Shown in pieces: positions 15,961 through 26,172 of a DNA stretch of 49,901 bases. The DNA is taken from contig CAJOLC010000002.1 of the NCBI GenBank assembly GCA_905235305.1, positions 1-49,901 on the forward strand. Reading direction: 5' to 3'. Each line of letters opens with the position of its first letter. The first letter of the stretch is position 1. The notes under the pieces were generated by a model. That model saw only the letters and a list, made by a program, of their open reading frames with translations, was not told where the DNA came from and ran no database searches. The translations under genes and the position numbers were made by a program. The stretch is from an uncultured Bacteroidaceae bacterium. GTDB taxonomy: Bacteria > Bacteroidota > Bacteroidia > Bacteroidales > Bacteroidaceae.

Positions 15961-17142
15961 ATGAAAACAGTTGTCAAGGCTATATTCGCATGCCTGTTGT
16001 TGCAGGTTGTGTTCGCTGCTTCAGCTTCGGCTCAAGCGCTTTATACGAATCCAGATACCATTCAGAAGTACCTGAAGGACCGTATCGTCGAGGTGAAAGA
16101 ACAGCTGAAAGAGACGAGGGCTCAGCTTAAGGCTGAAGAGAAAACACTCCGTACGCTCAATCGTGACCTAGAGAAATCGCGCACTCAGGCTCAGCGAGAC
16201 AAGGTGAAACTCAAGGAAGCAAAGCGCAGCGGTAAGTATTATCAGGCCAAGCCTTATATTCCGGAAGAGCTTCAGGGAGATGTCGAGGCCAAGATTAAAG
16301 CAGCAAAGGATGCAAAGGCAGCTAAGGAACGGGAAATCAAGCAGAAAGAAGCAGAGAAGAAAGCTGAAGAGAAAGCAGCTATAGCCGAAAGGAAGCAGCA
16401 AGCCAAGGACGCTAAGAAGCAGGAAAAAGAACAGCTGAAGGCGTCGGCAAAAAGTCAGGCAAAGCGTGCTCAGGAGAAGAAAGCCGAACAGAAAGCTCAG
16501 GAAAAGGCTCTGGAAGAAGTTGCCAAGCAAGAGGAACAAGAACTGAAGGAAGATGCAGCCGCAGCAGAAAAGGCAACCGAGAAGACAGAGAAGGCAGAAA
16601 AGCCTGCAAGGCCAGCCGCAGCTCCTAAATCCTCGAATACATCAAAACCAACTATTGATTCTTCCGGCAAGCCCGCTGCTCCTGTCAACATCAAAGGCGA
16701 GGAAAAGGGTTCAATGACTGCTCCCAAGAGTGCAACGGCAGGCAAGTCTGCTGCCAGCCCCAAAGCTGCTCCACAAAAGGGAAAGACAGCAAGCGAGAAG
16801 TCTGACAAGCAATTAGAGAAGGAAGCCGAAGCACAGGAGAAGGCTGCCGAGAAAGAGGAAAAGGAGAAAGAGAAGGCCGTGAAGGCTGCCCTGAAGGAAG
16901 CCGACAGGAAAGCTAAGGAGGCTGAACAGCGTGCGAAGGACTCTGAAGCTAAAGCCAAAGCAATGGAAAAGGAAGCAGATGCTCAGGAGGAAACTCCCGA
17001 AGAGACAGATGCAGAAGTGGAAGAAGCAACTCCCAAGCGCAGGTATTCCGTTCGTTCTCAACGCCAGAAGGCAGCCAAGAAAGCTAAGGAGAACAAGGAA
17101 GAAGCAGAAGGCGAAGACAACAAAGAAGGCCAGGAAGACTGA
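15961..17142 (+). CDS. Exported Lys/Ala/Glu-rich coiled-coil protein
   Basis: The 393-residue protein starts with a signal peptide (cleavage near SASAQ). A short ordered part follows (DTIQKYLKDRIVEVKEQL..., about residues 30-100), then a very long charged region of Lys, Ala, Glu and Gln that should form a coiled coil or extended rod. A Pro/Ser/Thr/Ala linker lies near residues 220-280. It shows no enzyme motif. It heads a tight operon with a CBM9-like protein, a CDP-alcohol phosphatidyltransferase and a cytidylyltransferase, so an envelope role is plausible. Low complexity makes homology calls unreliable; I do not recognise a named family. Confidence 0.75.
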   Translation: MKTVVKAIFACLLLQVVFAASASAQALYTNPDTIQKYLKDRIVEVKEQLKETRAQLKAEEKTLRTLNRDLEKSRTQAQRDKVKLKEAKRSGKYYQAKPYIPEELQGDVEAKIKAAKDAKAAKEREIKQKEAEKKAEEKAAIAERKQQAKDAKKQEKEQLKASAKSQAKRAQEKKAEQKAQEKALEEVAKQEEQELKEDAAAAEKATEKTEKAEKPARPAAAPKSSNTSKPTIDSSGKPAAPVNIKGEEKGSMTAPKSATAGKSAASPKAAPQKGKTASEKSDKQLEKEAEAQEKAAEKEEKEKEKAVKAALKEADRKAKEAEQRAKDSEAKAKAMEKEADAQEETPEETDAEVEEATPKRRYSVRSQRQKAAKKAKENKEEAEGEDNKEGQED

Positions 17143-17146
17143 TAAG

Positions 17147-17800
17147 ATGCAGAGACTCACTATACCGAAGCTTCGTCAAGCAGTCGCAAAAGCTGCTGAT
17201 ATTCCTGCCGCATTGCAAGCGGCAGGCATCGGCTATGTGCCCGTCGCCAATGTCAATTGGCCGGCAAGCTATCCCTACAAGCCCACGATGGCGTTTGCTG
17301 CTGCCCATGTCGGCGAAGCCCTCTTGTTGCATTATCGTATCGAGGAGCAAAGCGTCAGGGCAGTGGCTCACGAGGATCACGAACACATCTGGGAGGATTC
17401 TTGTGCCGAGTTCTTCATCATGCCGGCAGCAGATGGCATCTATTATAATATAGAATGTAATTGCACAGGCAAGCTCCTGATAGCTGCCGGCAATGGCCGT
17501 AATGGACGCAGGCCTGCTCCGATGGAAGTGATGCAAGGCGTAAAGCGTTGGGCTTCACTTGGCACTGAGCCATTCGACGTGCGCAATGAGTCCACGAAAT
17601 GGGAACTGGCTCTTCGCATCCCCATCAGTGTTTTCTTCCTGCACAAACTCAATAGCTTCGACGGCCTGCAGGCAAAGGGCAATGCCTATAAGTGCGGCGA
17701 CAAACTGCCCGTACCTCATTTCATCAGTTGGAACCCCATTAAGACCGAAGCTCCCGATTTCCATCGTCCGGAGTACTTTGGAGAATTTGCATTTGAATGA
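17147..17800 (+). CDS. Carbohydrate-binding family 9-like protein
   Basis: The 217-residue product resembles the CBM9-like proteins of Bacteroidota. It has beta strands with LLLHYRIEEQSVRA, a WEDSCAEFF segment, an internal YYNIECN strand, WELALRIPISVFF, and a C-terminal HFISWNPI..PDFHRPEYFGEFAF. No signal peptide is visible, so it may act in the cytoplasm. The ATG at 17147 was chosen: it lies 4 bp after the coiled-coil gene's stop, whereas the longer in-frame ORF to 16931 overlaps that gene extensively. Its stop overlaps the next start (ATGA). The ligand is unknown. Confidence 0.8.
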   Translation: MQRLTIPKLRQAVAKAADIPAALQAAGIGYVPVANVNWPASYPYKPTMAFAAAHVGEALLLHYRIEEQSVRAVAHEDHEHIWEDSCAEFFIMPAADGIYYNIECNCTGKLLIAAGNGRNGRRPAPMEVMQGVKRWASLGTEPFDVRNESTKWELALRIPISVFFLHKLNSFDGLQAKGNAYKCGDKLPVPHFISWNPIKTEAPDFHRPEYFGEFAFE

Positions 17801-18699
17801 ACCTGAAGCAACGTGTCCTTTCAACGATGAAGTCTCGTGACATAGAAGGTGATTTCGAACTCTACGTCACGCGTACCCCAGGCTATCTGTGGGCAATCTT
17901 CTTCCGATGGATGCATGTCCATCCCATTGCCGTCACGCTTATGAGTATCCTCATAGGCTGTTCCTCGGCCTATTTCTTTGCCTCCAACGACCTACGCAGC
18001 AACCTTATCGGCATGTTTATGCTTATTTGGGCAAACTGGTATGATTGCGCCGACGGACAGCTTGCCAGGATGACAGGACAGACGACGCTTGTAGGTCGTG
18101 TCCTTGATGGCTTTGGCGGTGAGCTCTGGTTCATATGTATCTATATCGGCATTGCCATCAGACTATATCCCGTATGGGGCATGTGGATCTTCCTCATCAT
18201 ATTTTGGGCAGGCTTCTATTGCCATTCTCGTCAATGTGGAGTGGCCGATTATTATCGCAACATTCACCTTTGGGTGACGCTTGGCACGGAGGGGAGCGAG
18301 CTCGATAAAAGTAATGAGTTACAGCAAAGGATGGACCGCCTTCACTGGAACAGGCAGGAATGGTTCGAGAAGTTCTATCTCTTCTTCTATGTCAGATATA
18401 TGCGCATCCAGGAGCGACAGACTCCGGAGTTTCAGTTGCTATGTCCTTTGATTGAGAGAATGCCGATGGACGATCCTGTCCGTCAGCAGTTTCGCAAGGA
18501 AAGCCTCCCACTTATGCCGCTTTGCAACATACTGACTTTCGACACGCGCGTCATTGTGCTGTTCCTTTCTCTGCTTATTGGGCATCCCTGGGTATACTTC
18601 GTCTTTGAGATGACTGTGCTTGAGGCACTACGCTTTTATACCATTCATCGTCACGAATCCTTTAGCCATAAGTTACACCAAAAGCTGTGTGCAATATGA
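17797..18699 (+). CDS. CDP-alcohol phosphatidyltransferase family membrane protein
   Basis: The 300-residue membrane protein has several hydrophobic segments and the family signature in DCADGQLAR, eight residues, then GRVLDGFGGE. In the canonical motif D(x)2DG(x)2AR(x)8G(x)3D(x)3D the last Asp is catalytic; here that position is Gly, followed by Glu. Members transfer a phospho-alcohol from a CDP-activated donor, usually to make phospholipids or decorate glycans. A cytoplasmic region after the motif (about residues 165-230) is charged. It overlaps the CBM9-like gene before it and the cytidylyltransferase after it by 4 bp each, suggesting a shared pathway. The substrate is unknown. Confidence 0.85.
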   Translation: MNLKQRVLSTMKSRDIEGDFELYVTRTPGYLWAIFFRWMHVHPIAVTLMSILIGCSSAYFFASNDLRSNLIGMFMLIWANWYDCADGQLARMTGQTTLVGRVLDGFGGELWFICIYIGIAIRLYPVWGMWIFLIIFWAGFYCHSRQCGVADYYRNIHLWVTLGTEGSELDKSNELQQRMDRLHWNRQEWFEKFYLFFYVRYMRIQERQTPEFQLLCPLIERMPMDDPVRQQFRKESLPLMPLCNILTFDTRVIVLFLSLLIGHPWVYFVFEMTVLEALRFYTIHRHESFSHKLHQKLCAI

Positions 18700-19409
18700 A
18701 GCAGAGCCATAACATAGCACTTATCCTGGCAGGTGGAACTGGCGAACGGATGCATGCAGTCGTGCCCAAGCAGTTCTTGGAGATTGATGGTGAAACTGTG
18801 TTGCTGCACACGATGAATGCTTTCCATCGTCATCCTCTCATTCATGAGATATATCTTGTATGTATGCCTGAATGGGAATCATTCGTCAGAGATGAAGCCA
18901 GAAAAGGCGGCATCGATAAGCTTTGTGGTATCATTCCGGCAGGCGATAGCTGCTATGCGTCTGCCTGCAACGGCATAGAGCACCTTGTGAAGACGATAAA
19001 GGAGCCGGATGCCATTGTCCTTGTACATGATGCTGTGCGGCCACTCATCACAGGGGACATCATTAGTCGCAATATCGCAGTCTGCCTTACGCATGGGAAT
19101 GCCATAACTGCTCTGCCAAGTCACGAGGCTTATCTTGTGACGGAAGACGGTAATACGTCCAATGCCTTTATGCCTCGTGAAGGCTTGATGCGTGCCCAGA
19201 CGCCTCATACATTCCCGCTCCAGACACTGCGCCAAATGATGGAACTTGCCGAGAAACACGGGATAAAGGAGACGCAGAGTATATTTACCCTGGCAGGCGA
19301 ACTCGGTATAGCTCCTCTGCATATAGCCCAGGGCGACCTGCGTAACTTTAAGATAACCGAGCAATCGGACATCCTCATCTATCGTGCCTTGAAGGCTTTG
19401 GAAGAATGA
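18696..19409 (+). CDS. IspD/TarI-family cytidylyltransferase
   Basis: The 237-residue protein has the nucleotide-binding start LAGGTGERMHAVVPKQFLEI, the VLVHDAVRPLI segment, RAQTPHTF and the C-terminal FKITEQSDILI. IspD makes CDP-methylerythritol for isoprenoids; TarI and its relatives make CDP-ribitol or similar CDP-polyols. LAGGTGERM is nearer the TarI style, while overall the protein sits between the two. The position, overlapping a CDP-alcohol phosphatidyltransferase by ATGA, fits a role in supplying a CDP-alcohol, but if this is the only copy in the genome it must be IspD. The start at 18696 was chosen over 18687 for that overlap. Confidence 0.82.
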   Translation: MKQSHNIALILAGGTGERMHAVVPKQFLEIDGETVLLHTMNAFHRHPLIHEIYLVCMPEWESFVRDEARKGGIDKLCGIIPAGDSCYASACNGIEHLVKTIKEPDAIVLVHDAVRPLITGDIISRNIAVCLTHGNAITALPSHEAYLVTEDGNTSNAFMPREGLMRAQTPHTFPLQTLRQMMELAEKHGIKETQSIFTLAGELGIAPLHIAQGDLRNFKITEQSDILIYRALKALEE

Positions 19410-20140
19410 TTTACTATTTCTCTGGTACTGGCAACAGCCTTTATGTGGCAAGGCATCTGGCCGATGCTCTTGGCGAGAAGCTTTGCCCGATGACTTTGCC
19501 TGCTATGACCGACGACGAGGTCGTGGGGCTTGTGTTCCCTGTCTATGGCTGGGGCATCCCGAGTGTTGTTGAAAAGTTTGTCCGCCAATATAGTCTAAGC
19601 GGAAGTTATCTGTATGCCGTGATGACTTGCGGCGATGATATGGGATATACGGACAGGGTCTTGGAGGAGGCTCTTGGCAGGAAGCTCGATGCAGCCTTCT
19701 CTGTCCTCATGCCCGATGTCTATGTTTGCCTCCCTGGTTTCGATGTGGACAGCAAGGAAGAGTGCCGCGAGAAGTTCGCGATGGAAAAGGATGCCATAAG
19801 GGATATCGTTGCCTGCGTCGGGGAACGGAGGCAGGTCCGTCGCCTGAAGCGAGGGCCTTTCCCGTGGACGAAAACGTACGTCATCAGGCCGCTCTTCAAT
19901 CGTTTCCTGGTGACGGACAAGTATTTCCATGTTGATGCTTCGAGATGTGTTTCTTGCGGAAAGTGCCGGAAGAGCTGTCCCGTCGGTAATATCCTGATTG
20001 TCGACGGCGTGCCCGAGTGGCAGCGCGACTGCGTGGGATGCCTGGCTTGCTACCATGCTTGTCCGCACCATGCCATCAATTTCGGAAGGATGACGCAGAA
20101 GAAAGGCCAGTACAATATCAATAATGAGATAAAGGAATAA
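19406..20140 (+). CDS. EFR1-family flavodoxin/ferredoxin fusion
   Basis: The 244-residue protein begins with a flavodoxin-like domain (YYFSGTGNSLYVARHLA, GLVFPVYGWGIP). It ends with a bacterial-type 2[4Fe-4S] ferredoxin domain with CVSCGKCRKSCPVG and CVGCLACYHACPH. This is the EFR1 layout found in anaerobes. It should carry electrons between FMN and two Fe-S clusters in the cytoplasm. It overlaps the cytidylyltransferase by ATGA and is 6 bp before the nuclease gene, so it is part of the operon. The electron partner is not evident from the neighbours. Confidence 0.9.
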   Translation: MIYYFSGTGNSLYVARHLADALGEKLCPMTLPAMTDDEVVGLVFPVYGWGIPSVVEKFVRQYSLSGSYLYAVMTCGDDMGYTDRVLEEALGRKLDAAFSVLMPDVYVCLPGFDVDSKEECREKFAMEKDAIRDIVACVGERRQVRRLKRGPFPWTKTYVIRPLFNRFLVTDKYFHVDASRCVSCGKCRKSCPVGNILIVDGVPEWQRDCVGCLACYHACPHHAINFGRMTQKKGQYNINNEIKE

Positions 20141-20146
20141 TGAAGG

Positions 20147-21016
20147 ATGAAGAATGAAACAATAAACGAAAAGGGCAAGGGGCAAGGAGCTGGAGGCAAG
20201 AAGGCTGCCTTGTCTGCTTGCTTTCTCCTGCTTCTTGCCTCTTGCTACTTGCTTTTTGCCCCTTCTTCTACAGAGGACGAAACCAAATCTCCCGTGGCAG
20301 ACATCGCGGAGACTCCGTCTGATCTGTCTCTCCCCGTTGTGGTCGTCTCTCCCCGCAGCACGGATATTCTCATCGAGCACGAGGGTTTCTCCCTGCTTTA
20401 TGACACGAAGGCGCTGTGTCCCCGCTGGGTGGCTTGGGAGCTGACGGCAGAAGAGACGCGCGGAAAAGTGTCTCGCGAAGGTGTTGACTTCAGGGAGGAT
20501 GAGGCTGTCCCGGAGCAGTATCAGGTCGCTTCTTGGGATTATAGCGGCGGAAGATATGGGCGGGGCCACATGTGCCCGGCAGGTGATATGAAGTGGAGTC
20601 AGCAGGCCATGCAGGATTGTCACTACATGACCAACATCTGTCCGCAGGATGCTGAGCTGAACAAAATCTGGTGGGAGCACCTGGAGCGTGCTTGTCGTCA
20701 GTGGGCAAGAATGGATGGAAGCGTCCAGATAGTATGCGGCCCTGTCTTCCCAGACAACCCGAAACGCTTCGGAAAGAAGCATAGAATGGCTGTCCCAAAG
20801 GGATTCTTCAAGGTAGTCCTCTCGTTGAAAGAGGGTAGGGAGAAGGCAATAGGCTTCTATTATACCAACGACAATGCCATCCAACCTATGGAGGATGCCG
20901 TGCGGAGCGTCGATGACATTGAGCTTCTGACGGGTTTCGATTTCTTCTCCAGCCTGCCGGATGAGCAGGAGGACCGCCTTGAGGCAATGGCTGACCTCAG
21001 GGCCTGGGAGAAATGA
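20147..21016 (+). CDS. Exported DNA/RNA non-specific endonuclease
   Basis: The 289-residue protein has a hydrophobic N-terminal segment with LLASCYLL (signal or lipoprotein-type anchor) and a beta-beta-alpha-metal nuclease domain. The catalytic motif, usually DRGH, reads GRGH in YGRGHMCPAGDM near residue 140. The metal-binding Asn segment is MTNICPQDAELNKIWWEHLE, as in the family. The general-base His is kept but the first Asp is Gly, so activity may be altered. Such enzymes degrade nucleic acid outside the cytoplasm. It is the last gene of the operon. The first 25 residues come from a repetitive stretch, so the start is uncertain. Confidence 0.85.
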   Translation: MKNETINEKGKGQGAGGKKAALSACFLLLLASCYLLFAPSSTEDETKSPVADIAETPSDLSLPVVVVSPRSTDILIEHEGFSLLYDTKALCPRWVAWELTAEETRGKVSREGVDFREDEAVPEQYQVASWDYSGGRYGRGHMCPAGDMKWSQQAMQDCHYMTNICPQDAELNKIWWEHLERACRQWARMDGSVQIVCGPVFPDNPKRFGKKHRMAVPKGFFKVVLSLKEGREKAIGFYYTNDNAIQPMEDAVRSVDDIELLTGFDFFSSLPDEQEDRLEAMADLRAWEK

Positions 21017-21114
21017 CCTGCCTTGCGGTCGGGATTCCTGCTGTGGTTTAGGGAGCAGTCTTTATGTTTCTTTACCCGACGTACTACGCCGGGTTCGTCA
21101 ATGCATCAGTATTC

Positions 21115-21190
21115 GTTCGTTGCAGCATCATGAACCTGCAATTGAATATTCATGAACCTGCAATTGCAGCATCATGAACCTGCAACGAAC
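21115..21190. repeat. Modular 22-nt-period element, copy C
   Basis: The structure is GTTCGTTG, module CAGCATCATGAACCTG (21123-21138), CAATTG, module AATATTCATGAACCTG (21145-21160), CAATTG, module CAGCATCATGAACCTG (21167-21182), CAACGAAC. The two outer modules are identical and in the same direction, so this copy is more a tandem array than a hairpin. The central module is the exact reverse complement of the one in copies A and B. It lies between convergent genes and may also stop transcription, but there is no T-run. Confidence 0.85.
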
Positions 21191-21269
21191 CCACTATGCT
21201 ATGTTCGTTGTTCCACACGCCTTGCACCTGTTCCCCCGCACCTTGCGTCTTGCTCCACAGATGCCTGCG

Positions 21270-21923
21270 TTATATGAACGCTTGCAGGAGGGTCCTCAGA
21301 TGCCCCTCTCTGCCTACGTCCAGCCATGCCCCTTGCAGACCTTCCTTTATGGCGGCCTCGACGTTCAGGAGGGTGTCGTCGATGAAGAGGCATTGCTCTG
21401 CACGACGTCCGATCTGCTGAACTGCGAGACGATAGATGGCAGGGGAAGGCTTTGCCAGATGCATTTCGTGCGAGACAAAGACACACTCGAAGAGGTCCTC
21501 GAGGGTGTATCCCTCTGCCATGAAAAAGCGCCGCTTTATCTCCTCCCAATGCAAGTCGTTGGTGTTGGACAGCAGGTGTGTGTGGTAACCTTTACGCCGC
21601 AGTTCCTTAATCAGGTCGAGGCGCCATCGGGGAATCTGTCCGATGCAGGCGTTCCATGCCTTAATCACGTCCTCGCGCATGATGCCATTGCTGCAATGGC
21701 TCAGTACAAGTGAGAGGAATTCATCACTCGTCATGTTGCCAACCTGGTAGGCTGTGATGGCTTTGCTTGCTGAGATGCCTTGGCAGACAGTAGAGGTGTT
21801 GTCTTCGTCAATCTTCACGAAAAACAGTTCCGGATTGATGCCGAGGCGTTTACAGGCTTCTCCGATACCCTCCATATTGAGGTCGAGCAGCACACCTCCA
21901 AGGTCAAAGATGATGTCGGTCAT
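21270..21923 (-). CDS. HAD-family phosphatase (subfamily IA), last gene of the thiamine operon
   Basis: The 217-residue protein has HAD motif I as FDLGGVLLDL near the N-terminus (the nucleophile Asp, with Gly where the usual acid Asp would be two residues on, as in YihX-like proteins). Motif II is in HLLSNT, the Lys of motif III in HLAKPSPAIY, and motif IV in CLFIDDTLLNVEAA. It should dephosphorylate a small metabolite. Its ATG overlaps the stop of the ThiE-like gene by 4 bp, tying it to the thiamine operon. A role in removing phosphate from a thiamine intermediate is possible but not shown. Confidence 0.85.
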   Translation of the reverse strand: MTDIIFDLGGVLLDLNMEGIGEACKRLGINPELFFVKIDEDNTSTVCQGISASKAITAYQVGNMTSDEFLSLVLSHCSNGIMREDVIKAWNACIGQIPRWRLDLIKELRRKGYHTHLLSNTNDLHWEEIKRRFFMAEGYTLEDLFECVFVSHEMHLAKPSPAIYRLAVQQIGRRAEQCLFIDDTLLNVEAAIKEGLQGAWLDVGREGHLRTLLQAFI

Positions 21924-22495
21924 GTATCTAAATCTCTTAATATCATATTTCTCTTATTCTCGCTCAACCAGAACCCGCCCATCATTGCAGCTCCCTTGAA
22001 GCCAAGCTCACGGACTTTCGCCAGGTTGTCGAAGGTTATGCCGCCAAGCGCATAGACGTTCGCGGAAAGGATGTCGCTGGCTGCTCGCAGTTCTTCTTCA
22101 GTGAAGGCAGCCCGATAGCCTTGCTTCGAGATGCTGTCGAATATGGGGCTCAGGAAGACATAATCGTAGTCCGTCGCCACATCCCTGACCTCTTCTAACG
22201 AGTGGCAGGAGCGTGAGACGGACAACTCGCCCGCATCAATCCGCATGTTATTCCTTCTGTTTAGGTGAATGCCTGCAAGTCCGTATATGAGAGCAAGTTC
22301 GTGATGGTCGTGAAGCACAATGCGAGAGCGATACTGAGGCTCTATTTCCTCTATCCATGTTGCAGTCTGGAGACGTGTCGCCTCAGGCTTTCGCAAATGC
22401 AACCGCCAGAGTCCGTCGGCAAACAAACGGTTGCAGATGGCCGTCTCCCCATCAAAGAAATCGGGCAGGGTTATGAGGATCAGTTCGCTGTTCAT
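21920..22495 (-). CDS. ThiE/TenI-like protein (second thiamine-phosphate-synthase homologue)
   Basis: The 191-residue protein follows the ThiE/TenI barrel: LRKPEAT near residue 35, the segment IVLHDHHELALIYGLAGIHL, SVSRSCHS, VFLSPIFDSISKQGY and ALGGITFDNL. ThiE normally joins HMP-PP to the thiazole phosphate; TenI aromatises the thiazole. A complete ThiE is encoded upstream in the same operon, so this shorter paralogue may serve as TenI or as a diverged synthase. It lies 36 bp after thiH and overlaps the HAD gene. I leave the symbol empty because the two functions cannot be told apart by eye. Confidence 0.85.
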   Translation of the reverse strand: MNSELILITLPDFFDGETAICNRLFADGLWRLHLRKPEATRLQTATWIEEIEPQYRSRIVLHDHHELALIYGLAGIHLNRRNNMRIDAGELSVSRSCHSLEEVRDVATDYDYVFLSPIFDSISKQGYRAAFTEEELRAASDILSANVYALGGITFDNLAKVRELGFKGAAMMGGFWLSENKRNMILRDLDT

Positions 22496-22531
22496 TATAA
22501 TTATTGAGTAGGTCTCGACGTAAGCATTACC

Positions 22532-23668
22532 TCATCCTTTATATTGTATTGCCTTGTCGAACGATGCGTCCCAGTCCTTCCAGACCGGTTCACGCCCGAG
22601 TTGCTTGAGGCTTTGGCCAATCTCCTTTGCCGTTCGTTCGTCGGAAACGGTGAACTGCTCCAGTGCCTGCGGGTAGGTGAAGTAACCACCAGGATTGACT
22701 TTCGACTCAGCTGACATCGTCGTGACACCGAGCCGGCACATGCCGTCGCGTATGTAGGCAGGCTCGCGGGTAGAGTATGAAATATCGACGTCGTGGTCGA
22801 AGATGCGCATCGCAAAGGTAGCTTGCGCCAGTTCTCGGTCGGACATGAAGCAGTTGGGATGAAACCCTTCGTTCTGTGCCGGACGCATCCGAGGGAAGTT
22901 GATGCTGTACTTCGTGCGCCAATAGTGCTTCTGGAGGTATCGTAGATGGTAGGCCATCATCGTAACATCCGTGCGCCATTCCTTTTCCAGGCCAATGAGA
23001 ACACCCATACCTATGCTATGCACACCTGCCTCACCCATGCGGTCGAAGCCGTCGCATCGCCATTCGAAACGCGACTTCATACCTCGCGGATGGTAAAGCT
23101 GGTAGTGATTGCGGTTGTATGTCTCTTGGAAACAGATGACGCCATTCAGCCCGTGCAACGTCAGCTCCCGGTACTCCTCAGCCTTCAGCGGCATCACTTC
23201 TATCTTGATGTTCGAGAAGTAACGCTTGGCAATGTCGATGGCTTTAGCCAGATACGGCACACCGGCCTTGGCGGGATGCTCGCCTGTGACGAGAAGGATG
23301 TTCTCGAAGGGCGCCAACTGTTTGATGGCCCGGCACTCGTCTTCTATCTGCTCGGGAGTAAGGATGGTGCGCGCCATCGGATTCTCACGGTGGAAGCCAC
23401 AATAGACGCATGAGTTGGTGCAGGCATTCGTGATGTAGAGCGGGATGAACATTGACATGGTCCGACCGAAACGTTCCTCTGTGTAATGGCGTGAAAGTTG
23501 TGCCATCGTCTCCAGGTATGGCTCGGCAGCCGGCGAAAGCATTGCCATGAAGTCTGTAACGTCCGGGTGGCTCTTGGCAAGGGCTCGCCGCACATCCGCA
23601 TCCGTCATCGATTTGATGCGCTCCGTCGTTTCATCCCAACTGATATTATTAAGCTCGTCTGAAAACAT
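22532..23668 (-). CDS. thiH: 2-iminoacetate (dehydroglycine) synthase ThiH
   Basis: The 378-residue radical-SAM enzyme has the CxxxCxxC cluster in NACTNSCVYCGFHREN near residue 85. Other family segments are ILLVTGEHPAK, CFQETYNRNHYQLYHP and INFPRMRPAQ. It cleaves tyrosine to give dehydroglycine for the thiazole ring and is oxygen-sensitive, which points to an anaerobic cell; aerobes often use ThiO instead. It works with ThiG, ThiS and ThiF from the same operon. It follows thiF after 44 bp. Length and motifs are normal. Confidence 0.95.
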   Translation of the reverse strand: MFSDELNNISWDETTERIKSMTDADVRRALAKSHPDVTDFMAMLSPAAEPYLETMAQLSRHYTEERFGRTMSMFIPLYITNACTNSCVYCGFHRENPMARTILTPEQIEDECRAIKQLAPFENILLVTGEHPAKAGVPYLAKAIDIAKRYFSNIKIEVMPLKAEEYRELTLHGLNGVICFQETYNRNHYQLYHPRGMKSRFEWRCDGFDRMGEAGVHSIGMGVLIGLEKEWRTDVTMMAYHLRYLQKHYWRTKYSINFPRMRPAQNEGFHPNCFMSDRELAQATFAMRIFDHDVDISYSTREPAYIRDGMCRLGVTTMSAESKVNPGGYFTYPQALEQFTVSDERTAKEIGQSLKQLGREPVWKDWDASFDKAIQYKG

Positions 23669-23712
23669 ATTTTCTTCAGTTCCCTTTCTTATTATCTTAT
23701 TATCTGATTTTC

Positions 23713-26141
<2,429 letters not shown>

Positions 26142-26172
26142 TTAAGGGAAGAAGAACTGGCGATGGCAGTTC

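Noticed and set aside
19595-20884. Open frame of 429 codons opposite the EFR1 and nuclease genes
   Set aside because: Spans two well-supported genes in reverse and has no recognisable domain.
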